A stretch of 64,000 nt of DNA from Pomphorhynchus laevis (Eukaryota > Acanthocephala > Palaeacanthocephala > Echinorhynchida > Pomphorhynchidae), in contig WNNJ02001239.1 of NCBI GenBank assembly GCA_012934845.2, positions 1-64,000 on the forward strand. Reading direction: 5' to 3'. A model generated the notes under the pieces. The model searched no databases. It was not told the DNA's origin and saw nothing but the letters and a program-made list of their open reading frames with translations. The position numbers were made by a program, and so were the translations under genes. Position 1 is the first letter of the stretch, and the number at the start of each line of letters is the position of its first letter. Positions 36,987 to 48,018 of this stretch are shown piece after piece.

Positions 36987-37579
36987 TTAATGATCTAGCT
37001 TGCTAACCTTATCTGTAAAGTCTTTTTTATTTTGAATATAATGTACCTTATCTTGGGCTCCGATCATATTTCGTAAATACTCCGTACATAACTCGACTTT
37101 AGATGAAACATAAACCGCAGTCGTCGAGCACTTTGGAGAGACGCCTACAACACGCTTAATGAATCTGCCTTTACATTTGTCGATCTGCGTAAAATTAGCC
37201 GTCGTGAGGTCTGCCCAGATTGCTGAAAGCGCGACCGACAAAATCGGTAGAAGCATGACATGAAAATACTGAAGAGCACCACCAAAAGAAAGCTTACCTA
37301 AACATTTAACTTGCGAAGTGGCTATGACGATTTTCGCACATTTCTTTTCGATATGAAGCTTAACAGATCGCCTACTCGTCAATAGCATCCCCACGTACGT
37401 GGGGATGTGTATTGATTCCTGAACTTTACCTTCCTGCTGTTTAAACTTATCTCGTCATGTGAGCACAATCTGCCACCTTTACGAAACTTTACTACCTTTG
37501 TTTTATCGATATTCACTTCAATTAGATTATTTGAATAGTAGTTAGCTAGAGCAGTGGTTACGTTTTGAGCCGATTTCAT
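36987..37579 (-). pseudogene. LINE RT thumb/connection region
   Basis: Two overlapping frames (37,579-37,379 and 37,394-36,987). The first continues from the YADD motif with VNIDKTKVVKFRKGG; the second has KCLGKLSFGGALQYFHVMLL, then a segment rich in Ile/Ala and DKCKGRFIKRVVGVS. This is the usual order after the RT palm of many LINEs. A frameshift separates them. Confidence 0.8.
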
Positions 37580-37762
37580 ATCTTTCGTTAGAATAACTAA
37601 GTCGTCAGCGTAAAGAACAGAACTTGACGTTTGACATTCATTTCTCAGATGAGAGGCAAATCATGAATATAAATAGAGAAAATGATAGGCTAAGCGGATC
37701 TCACTGCATCACACCGCGGCTAGCAATTATTGTGTCTGATGAAGTAAGTCCGTCGGAGACAT

Positions 37763-39570
37763 TTAATGAATTGCATAGAGGATATTGCACAAGAGTTTCA
37801 GCATACGACCAGATATCCGAAAATCCATCGACAATTTACTGGTGAGTATTTCTCGATTAACCGAATCAAAGGCTTTTTTAAAGTCAACAAAGATAGCATA
37901 CAAATAACTCTTGCGTTCGAATTGTAATAACACTTGTTCACGAACTACCTTAATTGCGTCCACCGTTGATCGGTGAGGTCGGAAACCAAATTGTTCTGGC
38001 GACAACAGATAATCACGGTGTTTCGATAATCGATTGGTTATAAGAGTGGACAAAAATTTATAGGGATTATTTAGTAGGCCAATTCCACGGTAGGAGTTGG
38101 TATCACTTATATCCCCTTTACCCTTATACAGGATTTTTATTACATCTTGCTTCCATGACACCGGCATTTGATAACCGTATAGGATACAATTGAATAAATG
38201 TAGCCAATAACTCGATAATAAATAAAAGGAATCTTTAATTTGTTCAACACAAAGTTGGTCAGGGCCGGCCGCCTTATTATTAGACATAGAAAAGAGAGCA
38301 AGTTCCAATTCGGGCAATGAAAATGGAGCATTTAGTTGGTCATTGTCACTGCTCAAGCATGACAATGTTATCAGCGCATTATTATTACGACACATTGGAA
38401 GGTCTTGTGAATTAACGAGAATATCATTAAAGTGCTTAAACCAACGGTTCATCGGGATGCCGGAGGTACTAACATTGTTTTTTCTTTGCAGTTTCCAGGG
38501 GCATCGTTCTGCTTGTCGCAAGCGTTTGTATTCTTCCTCTAATAATATTGATTCGCGAAATTTTGATAACATCGTACAATACACACGCCGTAAGAAAATA
38601 AAATTCATATTAATATCATGATCAAACCGCCGGCTTCTGCCCATAAATATGAGCTTTCTCCGTAGCTGTACAAGGTGTATTGGCTTACGATGTATCTTGT
38701 TCCCATAATGTTGAGAATTGCGATTAGAGAGTGGATGACATGCGGTGAGAAGGCATTCACTGGTTTTGGAGATACTTGCTTTTATTTCATATGCATTTAG
38801 AAGATCTACTGCGTCTTTAATCATATTATGATTCAAATTCCTGAAACAAAGTTTTCTGCTAATTTGTGAAGGCAAGGATTTCTCTATTGGCGTGTTAATA
38901 TGATTTTCTAGAATGAAAGATACAGGTTTGTGTTTGCGGAGTAGAGCCCATTCGGATGCAATCTCCAGTTTAACCTTTTTGACGCTAACATTTGTAAATA
39001 TGAAATCGATGCAACTTCGCCCATTGTGAGACTCACGAGTCCATCCTTCTACGGCTACGTGCAACTCAAGACCAAACTCACTATAAAAGTATAACAGTTG
39101 CTTAAGTTTAGATGAGACAGGGTTCATGAAACGTGCATTAAAATCTCCCGCAACGATTATGGAATTTTCAGAAGATAAATCACTTAAAAAAGGCGAAACT
39201 TCATCGATGATATCACAAGCCGACATCAATGGGTTAAAATAGCAACCTATTAAAAGAATACCACATGAAACTATACATATTACGTTAGATGACTTTTTAA
39301 CTTCCCAGTTTGTAAAGCTTGAACTAACAGCAATGGACACGCCACCGAAGGGTCGACCACGGTTACCCAACGATGCGGGGATATTAAAAGTGTAATAGTT
39401 AGGTAAAGACACCAATTGAGTTGAAAGAGTTTCAGCAAGGACTATTAAATCAAACGAAGAAAACCAGGAAGTTATGCCCGCTGATATTAAATAGTTTAGT
39501 CCCTCAACATTAAATAGGAGTAATCGGAGTAAATTTGACTTATTGTTCTGGAAGTAAGTTCGAATACTGT
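37763..39570 (-). pseudogene. LINE ORF2: AP endonuclease and first half of RT
   Basis: One uninterrupted frame of about 600 codons; it is open up to a TAA near 39,573, with no ATG at its start. The endonuclease begins LLLFNVEGLNYLISAG, with VLAETL (catalytic Glu), GDFNARFMNP and GRSCIDFIFTN, and ends near the KHKPVSF segment. After a linker come the RT motifs NNKAAGPDQLCVEQI, SYRGIGLLNNPYKFLS, PEQFGFRPHRSTVDAI and motif A FVDFKKAFDSVN. The frame is lost just before motif B. It cannot be functional alone because the YADD half is in other frames with a stop. Confidence 0.88.
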
Positions 39571-39580
39571 CTTAAGCTAG

Positions 39581-40308
39581 TCATATGAATATCTCTTCAG
39601 CCCCAGATTTATTCTCATCGGTAGCCTTTTTGGAATAACTTGGCACTACGCAACAATCTTTAATTCGATAAACAATGTTAGGATTTTCAACACGCTTCTG
39701 ATGAAGCTCTTCCTGTAACGATCTTTGAATCTCACGTGCTGGGAGGGACAAGTCTGCATTTACAAAAACATCATGGAAATTCGTCGAATCTTTCAATAAG
39801 TGAGATCTTGATCGCAGCTGAATAACGGTGGACTCGTCGACAGTCATTAAGAGCCACAGTGGTGTATAAACTCGTTTTGCTGATAAACGGCGTAGTTTCA
39901 CCTTGTTATCAGAAGGCAACTACACGCTAAGCAAAGAGCAAATTTCCTTAACTAATCGAAGATCATCACCCGACTGCCTAAGACCACGGATAATAACGTT
40001 TGAAATCTCTGTGAATCCCTACTAAACGTTTGCGCCAGTTTTGAAGGAGTAGAGTCAATTCTCGTAGCATGTGAGGCAGCTAGAACAGTGCGTGATACCT
40101 CTTTTCTAATTATACTGGTGAACGTTTGTTTAAGTAGGATATGGGAGGTTATATTAGATGTCAATATGGCTTGCATGTGTTTCAATTGATTTACCTCAGA
40201 GACGAGAGAGTTCAAAGATTGTTTAGTGGCATCAAGGTCAACACGTAATTTATTAATGTGAAATGCCGCACAGGATCCGCAGAAAAAGTCCTGCAACCCG
40301 CAGATCAA
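39581..40308 (-). pseudogene. LINE ORF1-like pieces
   Basis: Two frames of 118 and 112 codons. The first has a cysteine pair (FFCGSCAAFHINKL) followed by a heptad-like stretch (LRVDLDATKQSLNSLVSEVN) consistent with a coiled coil. The second has KLRRLSAKRVYTPLWLLMTV and a basic, RNA-binding-like end. The order and position before the endonuclease support an ORF1 of nucleic-acid chaperone type, but no family match was established. Confidence 0.5.
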
Positions 40309-40310
40309 AG

Positions 40311-40484
40311 TCTAAGGTTTCTCAAACTCATCATATCGAGATTACCGACCAAAATCCGCCTTGTCATGACTTTTAGTGTGTGAGAGACCCCGAATAGTTC
40401 AGTCAGAAGGCGTCGCGCTGGTGCGACCGGTGGGCTCAGATCCCTCTGGACCTGAGGCCGTCAAGGTGTAGAAGAAGTTAGAAG
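40311..40484 (+). mobile_element. 3' end fragment of the Jockey-type element
   Basis: The plus-strand text TAAGGTTTCTCAA, GTGTGTGAGAGACCCCGAAT and ATCCCTCTGGACCTGA matches the 3' end of the long element on the minus strand at 53,180-53,345. It is 5'-truncated to about 170 bp, a typical dead-on-arrival insertion. The copies differ at many positions, so they are not recent duplicates. Confidence 0.85.
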
Positions 40485-41827
40485 TTGTTGGCGAAGATAG
40501 AACATAGATGTTTGTTATTTCATCAAACTATTTTTTTGTATTTATCTACTTATATGTTTCTGTTAAGAAAATCTTATTATTATATTTGTCCCATCTTTCC
40601 TGATCGATCATCGTCTGACATCACCCAGCTTTGCTTGATTTATATTTCAGGAAGAAAAACGTCTTCGTGAAATTATAGAAGAATCTTCCCTTACAATAAG
40701 AAGTGAAATGGAAATTTTCGCATTGTTCACAATCGTCCCAAAAATAGATTCTCCTCCTCTCCTCTTCTCTAGGCAATTCCGATTATTGCTAGAATCGCAT
40801 TGTCTATTCAACATCAGTTATGTCCAAAATAAAACTGGCCTTCTTATCAACACATTTGCCCAACAATCGCTTGACATTTACTCTATAAATGAATCTTGAC
40901 GTAACAATTGTAATAATCTCGCTATCCGTCGTCTATTTTCAATATGAGTCTCTCTCGTTCTTTCCACCCGCTATTCTGATAATGCATTATCAACATCCAT
41001 GTCGAATGACGGTAGGATTGTAGCCTACCGTCATATAATTGCAATTCCGTGCGGTTTTTCTAAACATGCTTCATTTAATATATCATATCCTGGTCTCTCT
41101 GACCCCTTTCTACTCACCCTAAATTTTACTAACGAGCTTGCTCCCTCACGAGACATGTCTACCTTCAATCGACTGTGGAACTTACTTTATTTCGATCTGC
41201 TATTCTTGGCTCTGTTCTTGTGTCGCATAATTTGTCTAACCTTTCCGTCGATTTTCTATCCTCTCTATTTAACTCTGAGCTCACAACAATTTTCGATTAC
41301 ATGTTACCTCGCCGATCACACATTCAGTAAGCATTCTCGAATCACACCATGGTTTGATTCTGACTGTGTAATTTCTAAGCGCCGAATGCGTCTCGCTTTT
41401 CGCGTTTATCTCCGTTTCATCAAGGAAGGTTCTACTTCTGTCTCCTCTGAGTATCGTGATGCCTACTTCAAAATTCGCCATTCCTACTACTCTCCTGCGA
41501 AGTAAGTACACACTCTTCTACCAGAATAAGCTCACTTCTTCAGACCCAAAGTCTCTTGGCGCATTTTAAACACACTCCTCTCACTTTCTTCAACAACTAG
41601 TAACGTAGATACAATTCTCTTTTCCTGTTGGCAGGAAAAATTAAAACCGTCAATTTGAAAACCTACCTATTTTTGAAATAAATTGCAATTAATTTTCTGT
41701 CATCTAGGAGCTATACGGGTTGGTGATTGTTTTTCTTCTCCGCGTACAGTGACTTCAGGGGTTCCTCAGGAAACTGTGGAACCAATTATGGAGCGTATAG
41801 TTCACTACAAGATAATGAGTCACTTGG

Positions 41828-42307
41828 TTGAGTCCGGACATTTGCTCTCAACAGCATGATTTCAGAAAAGGCAGATCTTGTCTGACGAATATCTTGTGTT
41901 CTCGTGAGGCGTGGGTCACAGAATTATCTCGAGGTAGCTCTATTGATGCCCTGTTCCTTGATTTTAGTAAATCATTCGATCGCGTGCCTCATTCTCAGTT
42001 GATACAAGCATTATTCGATCATGGCATTCCCTGAATGCTTGTAGCGTGGGTTGCTGATTTTCTGTCATCTAGGAGCTATATAGTACGGGTTGGTGATTGT
42101 TTTTCTTCTCCGTGTAGAGTGACTTTAGGAGTTCCTCAGGGGACTGTGCTTGGCCTATTACTTTTTAACATTTTCATCAACTCGCTGCTGAGTAAACTAC
42201 AATGCCAATATCTTGCTTTCGCAGATGACTTGAAAGTATGGAACACAATTAATTATCCAAAGGATGTAGAGTTTTTGCAAAGTGATATTGATAGGATAGA
42301 AATTTAG
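41828..42307 (+). pseudogene. RT palm of the plus-strand CR1-like LINE
   Basis: Two adjacent frames (41,828-42,034 and 42,035-42,307) joined by a TGA after DHGIP. They hold HDFRKGRSCLTNIL, motif A with LDFSKSFDRV, motif B with GVPQGTVLG and motif C with FADD. All catalytic aspartates appear present, but the stop and downstream frameshifts disable it. Confidence 0.85.
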
Positions 42308-42328
42308 AGTAGGCATACAGGAATACTA

Positions 42329-43085
42329 TTGAACGTCTCTAAGTGTGTTCACCTTCGTTTCGGGTATAGTTCTGTACCTGCCCGATATACTATAGGATCT
42401 CAAATAATTAATTGTATATCTCATGTACTAGACCTCGGTATCATAACTCATTCTTCCATGAAGTCTAGAATGGAGACTGAACGTAGATACGCGTCTGCCA
42501 GAAGAATGTTGTACTTGATAAAAAACTGCTTCAAGTTTGTGTCACCCACATGTTTTAGAATTCTATTTAATGCACTTGTAAGACCACATATTGAGTTCGC
42601 GATAAAAGCCAGTTTTCCAACGTCCAAAAAGAGTTGAATGACTTAGAAAATATTCTTCCTCGTGGCAGCAAACTGTGTTCGAGTTGTTCTCATATGAGTT
42701 ATCGCGGCAGACTTAAAACTTTGGGTATGATGACTGTGCACCAAAGACTGTACATCCCAGATATGTTAGTAATGTGGCATATCGTCAACGGTTCGGATGA
42801 ATATCCTACTTATTCGGTAATTATCAACGATAGGCGATGCCACAGAGATCACCCCTGTTGTTGAGGATATCGTTCCATCGTCGCAGTTCACGGTTGGATC
42901 GGTTGTCTCATCGTTGTGCAAATGCTTGGAATCGACTACCGTCGGAAATCGTGATGGCCACAGACGTTAAGATATTCAAGACTGCTCTCATAAATTGGAC
43001 GATTAACGGCGGGAATAATGAAGATTACCTCTTTTATTTATATTTTTATGTTGATTTTGGTGTATGTAATAATGTTTTCTTGTGA
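42329..43085 (+). pseudogene. C-terminal region of the plus-strand CR1-like LINE
   Basis: Three overlapping frames: VLDLGIITHSSMKSRMETER...RMLYLIKNCFKFV with RPHIEFAIKAS; then MSYRGRLKTLGMMTVHQRLY; then SSRLDRLSHRCANAWNRLP with the LINE tail motif NAWNRLPSEIV. This is the standard CR1/L2 ending. No homologue of a host gene. Confidence 0.82.
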
Positions 43086-43099
43086 TCGAGCGAAACGGC

Positions 43100-44440
43100 T
43101 TTATAGCCAATGCTTGCTTGTAATAATAAATAATATAAAATACAAAGATTCAGTTAGCTGATCTAATATCGGGTAAGCTCGTTCTACACTCGCACTGCCG
43201 ATATGACAATCGAAGTATAGGATTACGAATAACATAATATTGAGTAACTTACTCAAACTATGACCTCTGTATTCATACACTAAATTAAACTTAATTGCAC
43301 CAATATGGCAGTCATCACGCTTTCGAACCATATACCACACGTTAACGAGGTCCTGAAGAATTAGTTGAGATCTAACAGTAGTCAAACGGATACATTGCAA
43401 ACGAGATTCGTACAGTTTACCAAACATCCCAATGTACCATTTTTACGATCATTTCAATGTATTTTCGAGGGCGTTCAACTTGCTCCGAGTACAAAGGACG
43501 GACGCCGAAACACCATAATCAATCAATGGCCGAACTAGCGACTTGAAAATAATTGCTAATGTAAAGGGATCACTGATCAGAAGCAATTTTGAATCAGGTA
43601 CAGATAACGGCGGGCAGTTACACACATTACTAATGTGCTAAGAGAAAGAGATTATAACCTCCAGGTCTTGAACACGATCACAATACGGAATTTAATTCGG
43701 GCTAATAAAATAATCAGGCGATACGACATACTTAACTATTTGAAGGTGAGCGCATTTAGAGATGCTTACCACCAATCTGATTAACACGTACAGTATCGAA
43801 TACGACTTATGCTTAAGATCACTCATATCTAAATCACTGCAGATAACTCGTCATATCTTCAGATCATCAGTGAATGCCAAGAACGGACATACCAACTTGG
43901 TCAGCAGAGTGTTAAGGAACACATTAAACAGCAATGGTCTAAGAAAATTGCCTTGAGAAACACCACATTTGAGTGATCGAGTGATTGACATGGTATTGCA
44001 GACACGTACTTGAAAGCAATGTTAAGATAAGAAACACTTAATTTAGGTTACCAAATCACTATGGACCCCATAGTCGAACAGTAATTGAATCAAGCTCCAG
44101 TGAGTAAGTCGATCAAATAAACGACCGAAATCAACAAACACTATGTCAGTGATGAAATTATCTGAAATTGATACCTTCCATTCCTCTCGAAAACAAAGAA
44201 AATTATTTAAGCATGATCAACAAATTATGAAACCATGTTGGGCTGAGTAAATGATGCAATTTATATTATGATGATTAGTTACGAGACGACGAGCACTGCG
44301 CTTAAGTACTACCAAGTGTAGTACTTCCAAACTACACATGTGAGAATAATTTCACATAATGCGAACCACTGGCACTCTTGCCTTAAAATATTGGAGCAAC
44401 GGCAGCGGTTAACCGATCCTCTGGAATTGAAATAACTCAG
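43100..44440 (-). mobile_element. CR1-like LINE, minus strand, heavily decayed
   Basis: Tail-to-tail with the plus-strand LINE. On the minus strand: motif A as VFVDFGRLFDRLTHWSLIQL (about 44,150-44,080), motif B as CGVSQGNFLRPLLFNVFLN (about 43,940), motif C as LAFTDDLKI (about 43,870; the first residue of YADD changed to T in FTDD), then a C-terminal frame at 43,427-43,101 (LTTVRSQLILQDLVNVWYMV, HSLSKLLNIM). Many stops. Family close to, but distinct from, the plus-strand element. Confidence 0.8.
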
Positions 44441-44632
44441 ACAATGGGGTAGTTATACCGACGCTGAGAAAATATTATTTTAACAGAAATTATTACTCTT
44501 TTTTTAATAATTATAATATTTATTCCGAATTTACAGAAAATAAGGTTCCCTCAAATGGGCCACTACTGTCATAATTCGTAAATGTACAAAAGTTATGAAA
44601 CATTCCAACGTAGAAAGAAAAAAATAATGCAT
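44441..44632. other. AT-rich spacer
   Basis: Nothing recognised between the LINE and the RT-nuclease element. Confidence 0.5.
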
Positions 44633-45466
44633 TCATCCAATTGAAGCTATTCCAGTCACCGCGTTCCCCATGGGCCGAGTAAATTCACCGATTCGTGATC
44701 GTGGAGCCCGCATGCAGCAGGAAATAGAACGCGCGAGAGTTATGCGGAATCGTGTTCGTATAAACGAAATCATATCGCCATAGCTTCGTTCCAGTTTGGA
44801 TGACATCCTTGCAGCGATTGTCTGCATCAACCGTTTCGCTGTCGGACCAAAGCCTCCAGTAGCTGCCAGGACAAACGGTATGAAAGACGAGTGTTCAATC
44901 TCACTAATCCGTACCTGATACTTTACTCTTTTCCGACTCTCGTGGTATTCGAAACTTGCATTGACAGTCCTTAGGTGATAAGATGGAGCCATGTTGTTGA
45001 AGACGCAGACATCTAGGAATGTCCGCTCCAACCTACCACCGAATAAACCGTCGCATACAATATCAGGATGAGCATCTTCTCCCCGGGCTGTGGTCGAGCA
45101 CTGAAATACAAAGTCATTTGTAACGGGCTGGAGTGCGTGTTCAATCCCGACGCCGTTGCATATTTTAGATAAGGCGGATGCCAAAACATCCCTTACCTCA
45201 TTGTGACGAATAATTGGGAGAACCCCTCTTTTGCACGACAATGCATGGGTTAGACAGATATCATCTCCACATTCGCACTTTTTCGGTAGACTAGATAAGG
45301 ACCAGTTATACCTTGCAGCAACCGCATCCTGAAATTCGAATTTTGTCATGTTAAATCCCGACGCTTTAAGAGGACTCGTTTGAAGCCAACTTGAAGCCCC
45401 TTTGACCGATGCATACTGTAGAAGCTTGACTGTTTGAATTGAAGCACGTTCACGTAAACCAACCAA
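44633..45466 (-). pseudogene. C-terminal zinc-motif and nuclease-like domain of the RT element
   Basis: 277 codons. The C-x-C...H-x4-C pattern (CECGDDICLTHALSC) suggests a metal-binding knuckle. After RHNEVRDVLASAL come HPDIVCDG and FLDVCVFN, placed like the acidic residues of restriction-like (PD-(D/E)XK) nucleases, followed by KRVKYQVRISEIEHSSFIPF. In some non-LTR families a restriction-like nuclease follows the RT; here the nuclease assignment is inference. Separated from the RT part by a single TAA. Confidence 0.65.
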
Positions 45467-45469
45467 TAG

Positions 45470-46345
45470 TTAAGCAGAACGTAATCTGTTGTCGCTAGCA
45501 ATATCTTTCAGAGCATTGGTTTGTAGCCTATCTACTTCAAGAATATTATCCGACTGGTCAAAAGCTCTGCACAACCGTTTTGACGCGTTCAGCACGTATG
45601 GAGCGTCTACGCAAGGATCTCGAAATCCCATACCTCCGAAACTCAAAGGGAGACTACAAATCAACTGCTCAGTTTCGTCCAGTGTGTGCCCAAATACATC
45701 GAAAGCGAACTGCCCAAATATTAGCTGTCTAATTTCAGAGAACCAACCTGGATCACATTGGGTTGTCCTGCATAAATGTAACCACTTTGATTGACAGGCT
45801 TTGACAAAGGCGACATATGCTGACTGGGCATCATGCTTTGCCGCATTGGCAAGTTTCCTGATCAAACAAGACCATTTGGATATGATCTCACCACTCATAT
45901 TCTTGACAAATTCGGCGTCTCCAACAGGTGATCCTAGCAGTTTGACACCCCTTGTCTCAATACGGACGTTGTATTTTTCAAATCGTTTTTCGGTTTCTTC
46001 TAGCTGTTCAGAATGAATCATCACAATTGATATATTGGCGTTAACAAAGTAGCTATGCTGATGACCAAATGATTCGAGTAGGTCCTAAACTGGAGCAACG
46101 TCCTCTAACGATCCCATAAAATTTGCGTCGTCCGCATACCAATACTGACTTACGTGCGGAACCGACTCGCGAATTCGATGAATAACGAGGACATTGCAAA
46201 AGCAGCCATAGCTAGAGGATCCCCTTGTGTAAATCCTTCTTGGGATCGCAAAGAACGGCCATGACACTAACTTTGACGGCTCTGAATACGTATTATCCAG
46301 AATACACTCAAGAGCAGGACAAATAAAAGGAACGTTAGCTAGCAC
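45470..46345 (-). pseudogene. RT part of the RT-nuclease element
   Basis: In-frame text from NVPFICPALECILDN through YADDANFMGSLEDV, a TAG, then DLLESFGHQHSYFVNANIS, GVKLLGSPVGDAEFV, SAYVAFVKACQSKWLHLCRT and GGMGFRDPCVDAPYV. Residues about 35-65 of the first piece are frame-shifted, and the true motif B is visible in another frame. The upstream fingers and N-terminus are missing beyond 46,375. Confidence 0.8.
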
Positions 46346-46375
46346 AACCTTCCGATTTGCCGTATTATTACTCTT

Positions 46376-47363
46376 GTAATAATAGTAATAATAATTTCAA
46401 ACTAATCCTTTATAGTTTATTCCTAATTTTAAGTTGATATACCTGTGCAGTCTGCATTATTTTAAAATAATGTAGAGCTTATTAGTCATTAATAATTTTC
46501 AAAAGTACAAAATGTTTTATTTATTTCAAAATAATCTTATAATCTTATTATTAGTTACTCTGTCAGCGTATAATGTTTTGTATTTTCATAGGACTAACGG
46601 TCCATTATCCGCGAATGAACTAATTACATATGCACATTACATTAATCTGAGAAAATTAATTTCTCGTTCCTATAAAACGAAAAGTTTTTGAATTTTACAC
46701 AAAAATGGTATTGACTACGGGATCCTCTCAATAAACTGACTTATTAACGACGAGCTCCTGTAGAAGAAGTGATAATATTTTTAGAGCTTCCATTTATTAA
46801 TTACTACATAAGACAAATATATCTAACAATTATATTCTGCAGCGATCTTATTATTTATTTTAACGATAAATCTACTCGAGGGAATTAAAATTTAAAAGGG
46901 TTTTAGAATTCACAAGTCTTAAGAATTCAGACGACCTTAGAATTGCAACAACAGTCATATAAAATATACTGCAAGTATAACTGAAGTAAAATTAAAACAA
47001 TATTAAGCTAAATAAGATAACACACAAATTTCAAATTTTATCGTTTTTATGTAAGTTTCTTGTTTCTAGCTGTCACTTTAAAATAGCTTTTATTGATATA
47101 GAAATATAAAAAATTTGAATTGATATTTATTCATGAAATTGAAATAAACTGGAACGAAAATGTAAAATATTGGAGTTATTTAATTTTGACTAAAAATTTA
47201 AATGAATATAAAATTATTGATTAAATTAAATTATTAATGTCCGTACATTTCTAAATAGTCAACATAAATGAGCACTTGTACAATGTTTTACTGGATTTCG
47301 TTCTCAGTTGCTTCCATATTTGAACATATGATTTCAACAATGATTTTATAAGTTATAAATGCC
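46376..47363. other. AT-rich non-coding DNA
   Basis: No gene or repeat recognised. Confidence 0.5.
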
Positions 47364-47552
47364 CTAGTCGCTATTCTTTATACAAGTAATCAATCTAATC
47401 ATTATGTGCCATAAGTGCGGGGATTTGGATGATATTGTATTATTTAATTTATTATCAACGCCAACATTATTGCCAACGTACTTTGCCTGCGTTGAGGATC
47501 TTTGCGCTTTACCATCATTACTTGTAAGGTTAGTATTCTTGCTATTTAACAT
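47364..47552 (-). CDS. Doubtful 62-codon exon-like frame
   Basis: Minus-strand frame with a polar, protein-like stretch (TSNDGKAQRSSTQAKYVGNN). The opposite strand is also open for 84 codons (47,404-47,658), ending in hydrophobic text. A CTAAC...AG-like and an AAG-GTTAGT junction occur on opposite strands near 47,530, so neither strand is clearly favoured. No family recognised. Confidence 0.15.
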   Translation of the reverse strand: MLNSKNTNLTSNDGKAQRSSTQAKYVGNNVGVDNKLNNTISSKSPHLWHIMIRLITCIKNSD

Positions 47553-47658
47553 TTCTCAAATTATCATGCATATAGTGTTCAGTTTAAACCTCGTCGTAAA
47601 TATGTTATTTATTTGTACGTATTTAATCATGTATATAGTAAAAAAAATTCACATTTGA

Positions 47659-48018
47659 TTGACTTGAAAATAGAATATCCGAGTTCAAAACAATTGAAAA
47701 ATTTAGAATTAAAACAAAAGTTGAATTTATGATTAAACTAATATAGGTATAAATAAATGTTCTTAATAATCTACAAATGTCTAAGATAGTCAAAAACAAC
47801 AATTCAAATAACCACGAAACACAAAATGGAACAATTTTATTGATATATATGTGTGTCTAGGTATATTTGTTTAGGTTATATCAGCGTAGATTGTTGCATT
47901 CCAAGAATCCCGGTTAGCTGTTCACAAATACGGACGATAAAAATCATTATACTTTTTGAGCAATCGTCTTTATTTTGGAACACTTCAGAATTGATAGTTT
48001 TCTAAACATTCAAGAAGA
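47659..48018. other. AT-rich non-coding DNA
   Basis: Nothing recognised. Confidence 0.5.

Larger units (their letters stand above)
36600..40310 (-). mobile_element. Long LINE (EN + RT), nearly full length, decayed
   Basis: Minus-strand non-LTR retrotransposon. From the 5' side: ORF1-like pieces with a coiled-coil look (40,308-39,952 and 39,919-39,581), endonuclease plus RT in one long frame (about 39,570-37,763), the YADD motif in another frame (37,584-37,612), the RT thumb (37,579-36,987) and a C-terminal segment with cysteines (36,940-36,728, FFCGDRCESLSHVFERP). RT motif B reads GVMQ-stop-DPLS (a TGA where Gly is expected), so this copy cannot make a working enzyme. The 5' end is cut where a Jockey 3' fragment begins (40,311). 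The clade is not certain; it is related to the LINE at 51.6 kb. Confidence 0.88.
40485..43092 (+). mobile_element. CR1-like LINE, plus strand, decayed
   Basis: Order of parts: an ORF1 piece (40,485-40,670, PIFPDRSSSDITQLCLIYIS), the start of the endonuclease (40,708-40,899, LLINTFAQQSLDIYSINES), a linker with PWFDSDCVISKRRMRLAFRV (to about 41,505), a stray RT segment (41,697-41,790), then RT motif A (LFLDFSKSFDRV), motif B (GVPQGTVLGLLLFNIFIN) and motif C (FADD in LAFADDLKVW), the thumb (NVSKCVHLRF, LIKNCFKFVSPTCFRILFNA) and a tail ending near 43,092. Numerous frameshifts and stops. It shares its last part with the opposite LINE starting at 43,100. Confidence 0.88.
44633..46375 (-). mobile_element. 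Reverse transcriptase fused to a PD-(D/E)XK-like domain
   Basis: Minus-strand retroelement of a lineage I know from cnidarian and other invertebrate genomes but cannot name. One frame runs from 46,345 to 44,633 (about 570 codons) with only two stops (TAG at 46,085, TAA at 45,470) and a short frame-shifted patch. RT motif B (GFTQGDPLAMAAFA) is read in another frame near 46,215; motif C is YWYADDANFMGSL. Next comes VKLLGSPVGDAEFVKNMSGE, a helical region (AYVAFVKACQSKWLHL) and the end of the RT part at about 45,500. The C-terminal part has a CECGDDICLTHALSCKRG zinc-binding-like motif, then RHNEVRDVL and HPDIVCDGLF...RTFLDVCVFN. The element is 5'-truncated. Confidence 0.8.

Noticed and set aside
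45489-46016. Plus-strand open frames of 101 and 71 codons
   Set aside because: Antisense shadows of the RT-nuclease element.
47404-47658. 84-codon plus-strand frame starting MCHKCGDLDD as a zinc-finger protein
   Set aside because: A single CxxC with no partner cysteines, the rest hydrophobic low-complexity; not enough to call.
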